A DNA stretch of 64,000 bases, from NCBI GenBank assembly GCA_020002185.1, contig CM034537.1:68472286-68536285 (forward strand), written 5' to 3'. Origin of the DNA: Paraescarpia echinospica (taxonomy: Eukaryota > Annelida > Polychaeta > Sabellida > Siboglinidae). Positions 48,058-57,886 of the stretch are shown piece after piece. Below the pieces are notes generated by a model. The model did not search any database. It had not been told where the DNA came from and saw only the letters and a list, made by a program, of their open reading frames with translations. Made by a program: the position numbers and the translations under genes. The stretch's first letter is position 1. Each line of letters starts with the position of its first letter.

Positions 48058-49975
48058 CAAGCTCATGGCAGAAAGACCAAGAGAAGAGATTAATCAACAT
48101 CATAACGACAAATAGTGGCACATCTAATGAGTTACTATAATATGCTTCATATTGATGGCATCACCGAAGATGGATAAGTAAAAGTCACTTATTTGAAAGA
48201 ATACCGATCGTATTTAGTGGACTGATGTGGGGAATGAGAAGAACTCATAGACAATGTGCTAAAGATACTCCCACCAGTGGTTGTAAACTCAAAACGAGGA
48301 TATATGCAAGTTCTCCCAGAAGAAGAAGTTCGTGCGGAATCATATTTTCGGAAATAACTCAACAAATGAAAAGACTTAGTAATGCATTGCTGCTAACCAT
48401 GACAATTAGTTGCCGTTACTACCGCTTGCATTGTTGAAATTGTTCAATTTGTTTCTGCAATGCCCTTTAGAAAAAGTAACAAAATAAAATAAAGTGGTCG
48501 TGTTACCATGATCAATATAATTTTGCTTTTTCATCGTAGGTTACCAATACATGCATACACCACTCCGTTTGACGACATACGTCTCCGTTTACAGTGCTAT
48601 TTTTAACCCCTTCCCACACACCAGAAAAAATATTTAAGCTCTGCTGCGTATGGCAATCGATTACGATGCTACATTAGCCTGATATGCAACAACTTAAAAA
48701 ATATGGGAATACTTTGACATTTTTTTATAAATTTGAATAGCCAATATGACACTTTTCTAGACAATTACGCATATAATATGTTAAGTGCATTTTGTAAGCT
48801 ATATCATTACAGTTATATGTGTATATTTTGAATTTAATACAAGTTGGTACTCTAAACATATTACTATCTACTAGAGCATTTTAGTATGATGGAGGAATAT
48901 GATAGACTGTATACTGTGGATGGTGAGATGTCATGTGGCCATAGTGACAGTTGTCAACTCTCTGTATGGCAGTGTCCACTGCGTACATGAAACAGCCACA
49001 GCACTAGAGCAATCATTTGGAATAATAATAATGTACACTATATTGCTGGTGTCCAGCATCCTGCCTACACACAATAGACCCACCTCATGGGCTCAAGTCA
49101 TTGTTCTGTCTCATTCTCAACCCTAGGCAATATGTCTGTCTGACTCTCATTTCTAACAGGTGTTTAATATCTCACTTCCACCTGTAGTTAGGCAGTCCAG
49201 TCATACCTTAGCGTCTCATGCTATAATGAGACGTTGAGTCATGGCCCTGTCAGCAACTTCTCAATAATTGAACTGCCCCGAGTTTCTCTGGCTTGATCCA
49301 TTCACATGCAGTTAAGTTTCATCCCGCTTTGTCAGTATTCACTATTCTGTTCTGAATCACTGGTAGAATCTGTAGATGAATACCATGTCCTGCTGTTATA
49401 GGGTGCATTTTTGACTTCTGGAGCGAGTTCTTTGTTTAATTGGGCTCTTGATTGCATCATTAGAATCTATTCAAAGGGGAGTTTGACAGGCTAAATTACC
49501 ATTAGACATTGTTACATCATGCAAATGTACTCAGAGTGGACGTAAGTGTCCAATCATTATATAACTACTATTAATAATATTAACAATATATACTAATACA
49601 TTTAACAAGATTTAACAAGATTGCCATCCAGAGAATTAACTCTAGATGGCAGGTGGACAAGGAAGCCCTTTGGCTTATCGAGAGTCCTACCCTTTATCTA
49701 CATATATCCAGCCCTTCTGAGGTGTCGATTTAATTTTTAAACATATTCACTTCTATGCTGTCCGCCGACAGCTCCTCGCTACCCGTCCAGTCGTCGAACC
49801 AGCAAGTCCTTAGTACGATCCACCTGCCCCTGCACCCATTGACACCGGCGATAGAGAAAATTGGGGGTGGGAATGTGATTCAAGCGATGATGGGTTCTAC
49901 TGTGATGATGATATAAATTAAATAGTATTCAACTTTGAAAATATATTGTTTTGTTGGTTATTACTTATACACGTT
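48058..49975 (-). repeat. Arm 2 of the large inverted duplication
   Basis: Reverse-complement copy of 33221-34877. An extra ~270 bp (about 48330-48600), absent from arm 1, sits after CTCCCAGAAGAAG. It looks like an insertion in this arm or a loss from the other. The LINE tail is at 49620-49730. Confidence 0.85.
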
Positions 49976-50352
49976 AGGAATCATTCTTTCATACATACAG
50001 CACACATACGATACATCCATTACGCCCTTCATACATGTGACCCACCTTCCAACAGGTTTTAAACTTTGATATATATGCTCTTTCGTTCATTCCTCGTTAT
50101 ACACGATAAGACATAGGAATAATTATTCTTATACACATCCAAAACACATTATTAATCAATCAGTACCCTTAATTATCTCTACTGAGTCACAGAGGGCGTA
50201 CATGTCTTGTTCTCCCCTTTCTCCGTGTAGTCTGGGCCAACGCTGGCCTCGATGTGATCCTTCATTTAATTTACTTCTTTTTCAGTCAGTGCATCTCCAT
50301 CACCTGTCTCAACTCCCCCCATTTATTCGTTCCCTACTCCCAACACCAGTTC
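49976..50352. other. Non-coding stretch
   Basis: No gene or repeat was recognised. It leads into the second SINE copy. Confidence 0.4.
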
Positions 50353-50650
50353 GGCTTACCTCAGGACTGCTCAAAGCACTTTACACTTTACTCCCTGGCA
50401 GACCTGTTTAATCGAACACCATCTCGACTTCTCTGGGAAGCATTCAGCCACACTGCAATTAATGCGCAAAGCCTATTCGTACACAAATATCGACCACTGT
50501 GTATAACCATGTACTCATTCATACAACTGACTGAACTAAAGCAATGTAGAGTAAACGAACTTGCCCAATGTTCGACACCGCCGCACAGGATTCGAACCCG
50601 TGTTCTCTCAGTCGAGAGTCCCGAGCTCCTACCGCTGCAGTACTACATTT
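50353..50650 (-). mobile_element. tRNA-derived SINE copy 2
   Basis: Same layout as the copy at 41085-41405: B box GGTTCGAATCC-like (GATTCGAACCCGTG on +), the CTTGCCCAATGTTCGACACC body and a tail with CAGGACTGCTCAAAGCACTT on +. Confidence 0.8.
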
Positions 50651-50689
50651 GATCCATTCATTTATAGTCCTCTGTGAAAACAAGTACAT

Positions 50690-51265
50690 ATGAACCTCAC
50701 TCACGGTCACCCCAAGAGTCCCTCGGTTACAGCCACCTCACAATTAAGGTCACCCCAAAAGTCCCTCGGTAATACAGCCACCTCACAATTAAGGTCACCC
50801 AAAGAGTTCCTCAGTAACACAGCCACCTCACAATTAAGGTCACCCCAAGAATCCATTGGTAATACAGCCACCTTACAATTAAGGTCACCACAAGAGTCCC
50901 ACAGTAATACAACCACCTTACAATTAAGGTTACCCTAAGAGTCCCTTGGTAATACAGCCACCTTACAATTAAGGTCACCCCAAGGTACCTCAGTAATACA
51001 GCCACCTTACAATTAAGGTCACCTCAAGAGTCCATCGGTATTACAGCCACCTTACAATTAAGGTAATCCCAAGAGTCCCTCGGTAATACAGCCACCTTAC
51101 AATTAAGGTCACCTCAAGAGTCCATCAGAAATACAGCCACCTCACAATTAAGGTCATCCCAAGAGTCCCTCAGTAATACAGCCACCTTACAATTAAGGTC
51201 ACCTCAAGAGTCCATCGGAAATACAGCCACCTTACAATTAAGGTCACCCCAAGAGTCCCAAATTA
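50690..51265. repeat. 45-bp minisatellite
   Basis: About twelve units of AATACAGCCACCTTACAATT plus AAGGTCACCCCAAGAGTCC with substitutions and small indels. ORFs through it are artefacts of the period. Confidence 0.92.
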
Positions 51266-52389
51266 TTTCTGTAGCAGTAAAGTACAGGAAATTAATCTCT
51301 CACTAATTGTAGTCACTTCACCATTCAGGTCACTTTAACCCAGTCCCAAGGTGACCTTAATAGAGAGGTTCCACTGTACCTTCTTATGCTCTATTTCTTT
51401 CTCGCAGCTGTCTTGTGTACACATGACTGAATCAACAAACTGTGACTACGAAGGACATAAACTTGTTGCTTCGTCAAAACCATCATTTCTACTAAAAAGG
51501 AATATATACAACAGAGAACAAAATATAGGGATGGATGATCATTATAAAAACCTACTATATATATATGTTATCAGCAATACATTAGAAATATAGTTCAGTA
51601 ACACTAGCCAGATTAGCACATTTCAATTTGATCTATTATGAAAAAAAAATTCAAGAAACTTGGATAGAAACGTAGTTTCATTTCTTTCAATAATTTCATT
51701 ATATTATAAAAATAATGCCAAGCAAATATACTTCATAAATTTAGTTGATACTATACTACAGATCAAATAAAATCTGGATATGTATTTAAACATTGTACTG
51801 TGTAAGAGAAACAATTTAGCACGATACAGAAAACAAGTCAAACTCCCTGTATTCCAGATTTGGTCCAACATTTAATACATACATACGTACACACATACAT
51901 TCAGCATCAACACTAACTATGGGATACTATATAAGTCACTGTCATTGTTCGTGTCTTTTACGAGACAAGGCTTGTAGTGGAGCAAAGTCTCGCCTTTCAA
52001 TGGTTGCAAGAAATTGCAGAAATTCACGAAACATTAATTGTTGTTACACCATAATTCTCCCATTATAACCAAAAATATTTAATCTCAGAATTGCTAAAAA
52101 TACAATGAAGTATTTTTTGTTGCTGCCACTCAAAAAAGATTACACTGGGAAATAATTTGACCTATAAGAACTAAATTCCACGTGGTGAAGGTTATGGTTA
52201 CATGCATACAGCTGCTAATATCTTAGCATCCACAGATTAACACTTATCTCCCTCTTAATGGGTACGTATCTTTCTTGCAGTGAGATCTTCCACTTGTGAG
52301 CATTTTATATCTGACAGGTTTGACATTTGTCTGACATGTAACTTCAGGCTGAACGTGAAAGAGTTTGTCCAATGTGACACTCTTCTAGA
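51266..52389. other. Sequence beyond the 3' end of the INTS2-like gene
   Basis: No gene is assigned. On the + strand, frames after TTCTCGCAG (about 51410) and TTCTTGCAG (about 52281; encodes ICLTCNFRLNVKEFVQCD then a stop at 52389) look faintly exon-like. The - strand side directly after the INTS2-like stop also stays mostly open. No domain was recognised. Confidence 0.35.
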
Positions 52390-55214
52390 CTAGTGAAGTT
52401 GGTGTCGCAGAAGTGCCGTAGAGTTGACAATTTGCAGGAAGGTTTGTTGAATGGCGTTGCTGAGCTGTGTGTAGAGTTTGAGGCTCGTGAGAATGTCATC
52501 GTCTTTTCGTCCCGGCTGCCTCGGGACCAGCTGTGTCTCGCTGCTCAAGGTCGCTTGTGAACACACAATGTCTGAAACACAAGGTGGCTTGTGAACACAC
52601 AATGTCTGAAAGACAATGTGGCTTGTGAACACACAATATCTGAAAGACAAGGGGGCCTGTGAACACACAATGTCTGTAACACAAGGTGGCTTGTGAACAC
52701 ACAATATTTGAAAGACGAGGTGGCTTGTGAATACACAATGTCTGTAACACAAGGTGGTTTGTGAACACACAATATCTGAAACGCAAGGTGACTTGTGAAC
52801 ACACATTATCTGAAACACAAGGTGGCTTATGAACACACAATGTCTGAAACACAAGGTCGCTTGTGAACATACAATATCTGAAACACGAAGGGACACAATG
52901 TCTGAAACACCAGGTTGCTTGTGAACAAACAATGTCTGAAAAACAAGGTGGCTTGTGAACAAACAATGTCTGAAACCCAAGGTGGCTTGTGAACACACGG
53001 TGTCTGAAACACAAGGTGGCTTGCGAACAAACAATGTCTGAAACACAAGGTGGCTTGTGAACACACGATGTCTGAAACACAAGGTGGCTTGTGAACACAC
53101 AATGTCTGAAACACCAGGTGGCTTGTGAACACATGATGTATGAAACACAAGGTGGCTTGTGAACACACGATGTATGAAACACAAGGTGGCTTGTGAACAA
53201 ACAATGTCTGAAACACCAGGTGGCTTGTGAACACACGATGTATGAAACACAAGGTGGCTTGTGAACAAACAATGTCTGAAACACAAGGTGGGTTGTGAAC
53301 ACATGATGTCTGAAACACAAGGTGTCTTGTGAACACACGATGTCTGAAACACAAGGTGGCTTGTGAACACACAATGTCTGAAACACAGTCAACATGACAA
53401 TCTCACTCCAGGATAGCTCATATGGGGACAGACCACTATTTCACATCAGAGTTCCTGGCATACGATACAATGAGTGGGGCGCAGTGGCGCGAGCATCAGA
53501 CTCTCACTTGAGAGAACCTGGGTTTGATTCCTCTTGCTGCGGTGTCGAACCTTGGGCAAGTTCAGTTACTCTACGTTGCTCCAGTTCACTCAGCTGTATG
53601 AATGAGTACCTGGCTAAAGACAGTGGTGGATATTTGTGTACAAATTGTCTTCGCACATTAACTGCAGCGTGGCTGAATGTTTCCCAGAGAAGTCGAGATG
53701 GTGTTCGATTGAACAAGTCTGCCAGGGAGTAAAGTGTGAAGTGCTTTGAGCAGTCCTAAGGACTGGAAAGTGCATTATATAACAACTTACTTTTATGATC
53801 AACGGCATATTTAGGAAAGTTTTTAGCTGTCTGCTTGACAATTAATTTTGTTCCTAAACACTGTATAAAATTACATTGTTTCTTGCAAGACTTGCAAGTG
53901 TGGCTTGTTCCTTTCAAAGTTATTTAATCTTTATTAAACGAATACGTTGTGAAAAACAGTCCCAATACAGCTGTGTGTATGTAGTGCCCTCTGGTGCACA
54001 ATATCAAACTAACAACTTGGCTGCTTGGTTTCTGACCTATCAATCAAGAAAAGTACATAGAGCCGCTTACAAATGACTAAGTTATCTATTCCGGAGGATG
54101 GATATTTTGCTACAGAATTATGACAAAATTATCTCACCAGTTCCCGCCATGTTGGCAGTGCCAGTGAGGTAGACATCTTGTAATAACTCACCAGTTCCCA
54201 CCATGTTGGCAGTGCCAGTGAGGTAGACACCTTGTAATACCTCACCAGTTCCCACCATGTTGGCAGTGCCAGTGAGGTAGACACCTTGTAATAACTCACC
54301 CGTTCCCGCCATGCTGGCAGTGCCAGTGAGGTAGACACCTTGTAATAACTCACCAGTTCCCACCATGTTGGCAGTGCCAGTGAGGTAGACACCTTGTAAT
54401 AACTCACCAGTTTCCGCCATGCTGGCAGTGCCAGTGAGGTAGACACCTTGTAATAACTCACCAGTTCCGGCCATGTTGGCAGTACCAGTGAGGTATGAGG
54501 TAGCCACACGGCCCAGCTGCAGCAGCAGGAGGATGATGTCCTCACACAGTGGTGGGAAGGCCTGGCTGATGCGAGGCAGGGTCGGCAAGGTCGCGAGGAA
54601 GAAGTGAGGGCGCGTCTCACTCGACAATACTGAAATAATCATTACAATATTTTAATAATAAAATGGCAGATCTCACATAATCTACTTGGCAGACCTCATG
54701 TGACCTACGTGGCTGACCTCACATGACATACTAGCTGACCCCAGATGACATAATTGGCTGATCTTACATGGTATACTTGGCTGACCTCACATGCATTACT
54801 TGGCTGACCTCACATGCCCTACTTGGCTGACCTAACATGACTTTCTTGGCTGACATCGTGTGACCTACTTGGCTGACCTCACGTGATCTAGTTGGCTGAC
54901 CTCACACAATCTATTTGGCTGAATGCACATAATGTACTTGGCTTACCACACACAATCTACTTGTCTGACCTCATATGACCTTCTTGGCTGACTTCATCAG
55001 ACCTACTTTGATGACCACACAATTTACTAGCTGACCTCATATGTCTTACTTGGCTGATCTCACATGACCTACTTGGCTGACCTCACATGACCTACTTGGC
55101 TGACCTACCTGTGAGCAGCGTAGCCATGACGCCGACAGCCAACTTGGCAACACTGAGAGACTTAGGCAGTGCATACTGCAGACTCAGGTGGGACACGAGT
55201 TGTACTGCGAAGAT
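52390..55214 (-). CDS. INTS2-like Integrator subunit, 3'-terminal exons only
   Basis: Three - strand exons join in frame: 55214-55109 (phase 0 to 1), 54629-54462 (acceptor TTATTTCAG, donor ACTG|GTGAGT) and 52571-52390 (acceptor TTTCAG, stop TAG). They encode HLSLQYALPKSLSVAKLA, TLPTLPRISQAFPPLCED and IILLLLQLGRVATS, then a C-terminal helix with DDILTSLKLYTQLSNAI. This series matches the C-terminal part of Integrator complex subunit 2, a nuclear scaffold protein of the complex that processes snRNA and terminates paused RNA polymerase II. The upstream ~1000 residues are not in the window and would lie to the right, so the second CARD gene would be nested in an intron, or this is a partial duplicate. 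The donor of the middle exon is repeated seven times by a 54-bp minisatellite. Confidence 0.7.
52548..53392. repeat. 34-bp minisatellite carrying an acceptor-like site per unit
   Basis: About 25 units of GGCTTGTGAACACACAATGT plus CTGAAACACAAGGT. Read on -, each unit contains CCTTGTGTTTCAG, which resembles a 3' splice site. The unit nearest the last INTS2-like exon supplies its acceptor. All three - frames are open across the array, because three units make 102 nt without stops. The large ORFs here are therefore repeat-driven. Confidence 0.93.
53477..53795 (+). mobile_element. tRNA-derived SINE copy 3
   Basis: On the + strand, a head with GCGCAGTGGCGCGAGCATCA and B-box-like GGGTTTGATTCC, a body CTTGGGCAAGTTCAGTTACT, and a tail GTGCTTTGAGCAGTCCTAAG. 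It lies antisense inside the last intron of the INTS2-like gene. Confidence 0.82.
54138..54490 (-). repeat. 54-bp minisatellite duplicating an exon end and its splice donor
   Basis: Read on -, each unit contains CTCACTGGCACTGCCAACAT, then the GGAACTG|GTGAG donor. The first donor is at 54462/54461 and the last at 54138/54137, exactly 6 x 54 nt apart, giving seven candidate donors. The period is 18 codons and the frame stays open through all units. Confidence 0.92.
54680..55108. repeat. 24-bp minisatellite
   Basis: About 17 diverged units of CTTGGCTGACCTCACATGAC plus CTA fill most of the intron between the first two INTS2-like exons. Confidence 0.88.
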
Positions 55215-57221
55215 CTACAACACACGTGCATCATTGTCACCAAGCCAACAAAAATATTATTTAAAAAAATTTAATGATCACATTTTATGCTGTGCAGCCG
55301 GACATTTTCGAATATGCATATTTTTGGCATGCTTTTTTGGATGCCGAGATGTGACGTCACATATGACCCATACTCGCATCAGGCCGACCCTTTCCATGCA
55401 TTCAGAGCATGTTTACAAGGATAACTTTTGGGTCAAAACGAGCGTCAAAATTAATTATTGTGCGATATTCCGATGTAATACAAACAGTAGTCATCATAGA
55501 GGAACAAGCAGTTATATTACGGTTCCACATGAATCCAATTTTATTCAAAACAATGAATGCGAATGAGCGTACAAGTCGACTAGGTTTTGCCGAGCTTGGG
55601 CTCGTTTTCAGAATAATTATATCGAATGCAACCAACGGGAGATAATCTACAGCAATAAACATACATAGCAAACACATATTGTATCCAGCTACAGAAAGTA
55701 ACGTGTATAATCTCATAATATCACTAGAATATCGATATATGAAGGCGGAGTTGTACAATTTATCATAGCAACTTAAATCAGTCAGTGACTTTCCGTTGGT
55801 GTCACTAGCTCAGTTGGTAAACGTGTTGGTTTCTTGCCATTTATTTTACAATCGGGCAACGCCGATTCAATCCTGACACCAAACCATTGATTTTCTTTAC
55901 GTTTTTTTGTTTATGTTATCACGAAGTAATATAAATCAAATAATTTTGTCTACTATGATGCACTGTTTGTAATTTTTTATTATTTTTGTAGTAATTATTT
56001 TTTTGCCACAAAAATGAAAATATGGTAATTATATAACGATGTTTCTCAATTTAATTTTGGGATGGGAGTTTACACATCCAGTCTACAGGCATGTTATGAA
56101 AGTACAACTAAATCTGATTTTTTGTATTTGTCCATTTACAAACAAACATAATACAATGATGACTCATGTCAACAAAACTAGCCAAAGTCAACAAAATAAT
56201 GCAATCAGCCAACAATGCATCGTGCTGTGTATAATTATAAATATAAGTTTATGGTATGATTTGAACTGGAGGCTGCTACTAAGACATAATGTGGGCACTG
56301 TCCTAAGAGCCACCCAGGTTTCACAATAGATATATAACAAACACCACTTATTACTGTAATACCTCATATTGTAGCAAACAGGCGGTAACACATGAACAGA
56401 GAAACCTCATGTAAACTACCTTGAGCTACGATCTTAGTTTGGGTTACAGAACAAATATGCACCCACATTTAAATCTCTGGCAACATTTTATAGTCACACA
56501 TGTACATTCCGTTGTGCATTTACTAAACAAAGATTAATATTAATAATGATTTATTTCTGACCTTGACAGGGCCCACATTTAGCTGTGTGCGGCTTCACAC
56601 CAAGTGTAATTTATTCATAGGTGGCAGGAGAAAAAGGAATCTATTTGGTTGTGCTATTGACACAGCAGGCAAATAGAAACAGGCAACTACAGTGGCAGTG
56701 GAATAAATGCACAAGGTTTGTGCATTCATAAAACACTCAGCAATTCTGTGTGTGTTCAGTGTGAGTTTGAGTGAGTATAGTGATCACAGCCCAGCAACTA
56801 GCCCTGGTGTCCAGTGCCACTGGACAACACCCCACATATTTGTCCTGATGGGGCAGTCACCCACTTAGAGGAGTATAGCTTCTGCCAGGTATTTGGCCTT
56901 CCTGGTGGGTCTATTGTAAAGTTATCGTGGTCACACGGTGAGCCTTGACATAGGTGTTCTTGGACAGACTGGACTCAGGTATGGACACACCTGCACAGGT
57001 GATTATGTTGGTGAGTGTACAATATCAGAAATATTACTTTACATAAATTGGGCCAACATTGAGTTTTCTTTCTTTAAGTTCTTAACGGCTGGATGTGTTA
57101 TAGAAGGAAGGACAAGTTCAAAATTGTATGAATTAATTCACAATCTGTTGAATGAACTTATGGAGCATAAAGGTGAGTGTTAGAGATATGAGGTGAAGAT
57201 GTGGGTTTGAGGAAATAGAGT
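55215..57221. other. Non-coding stretch including a tRNA-like fragment
   Basis: Apart from the tRNA-like segment at 55799-55880, no gene was recognised. An ORF at 56938-57183 has coding-like words (SSKLYELIHNLLNELMEH) but no known motif. Confidence 0.4.
55799..55880 (+). tRNA. tRNA-like pseudogene or SINE head
   Basis: GGTGTCA at the start pairs perfectly with TGACACC at the end (82 nt apart, as in a tRNA with a long variable arm or insertion). An A box TAGCTCAGTTGGTAA and a B box CGATTCAATCC are in place. The D and anticodon stems do not pair cleanly, so it is probably a degenerate copy. Confidence 0.4.
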
Positions 57222-57475
57222 GTTGGGGAGGATGGGACGGGGTGGGGGGATGGGAAGGGGTGGGGGAGGATGGGAAGGGGTGGGGGAGGATGGGAAAGGG
57301 TGGGGGAGGATGGGAAGGGGTGGGGGAGGATGGGAAAGGGTGGGGGAGGATGGGAAGGGGTGGGGGAGGATGGGACGGGATGGGGAGGATGGGACGGGGT
57401 GGGGGAGGATGGGACGGGGTGGGGGAGGATGGGATGGGGTGGGGGGAGGATGAGACGGGGTGGGGGAGGGATGAA
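57222..57475. repeat. 20-bp G-rich minisatellite
   Basis: About 12 units of GATGGGAAGGGGTGGGGGAG on the + strand. Each has several runs of three or more G, so G-quadruplex formation is expected. Confidence 0.93.
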
Positions 57476-57690
57476 GGAGGGAGGGAGAGGAAGGGGTGCA
57501 AGGGAGGACGGGGAGAGTGGGAGGAAGGGGTGGGGTACAGATGAAGGAGGGAGGGAGAGGAAGGGGTGCAAGGGAGGACGGGGAGAGTGGAAGGAAGGGG
57601 TGGGGTACAGATGAAGGAGGGAGGAAGAGGAAGGGATGCAAGCGAGGATGGGGAGAGTGGGAGGAAGGGGTGGGGTACAGATGAAGGAGG
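57469..57690. repeat. 70-bp G-rich minisatellite
   Basis: Three full units starting GATGAAGGAGGGAGGGAGAG and ending GGAAGGGGTGGGGTACA, directly following the 20-bp array. Shared words suggest a common origin. Confidence 0.92.
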
Positions 57691-57886
57691 GAAGCAGTTA
57701 AAACTATTACATTGAATAATCATACAGGCTTCTGTTTATGTAATAAAATTTAGTTAAACACAAAACATTGATATCATTAATTATTTTACACAGGACTCAG
57801 AGATGACTGTTAATGCGATACAAAAGAACTGCATGTCAGCACCTCTGGTGAGCAATGTATGAACTAGGGACGTTGCGAGACAGTGA

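Noticed and set aside
52390..53395. Overlapping ~300-codon ORFs on the - strand
   Set aside because: They are produced by the 34-bp tandem repeat, which has no stops in any - frame. Only the last ~180 nt at the left end look like real coding sequence.
57133..57723. Pro/Ser-rich and Gly-rich ORFs
   Set aside because: Translation of the G-rich minisatellites. Open frames on both strands at once argue against a gene.
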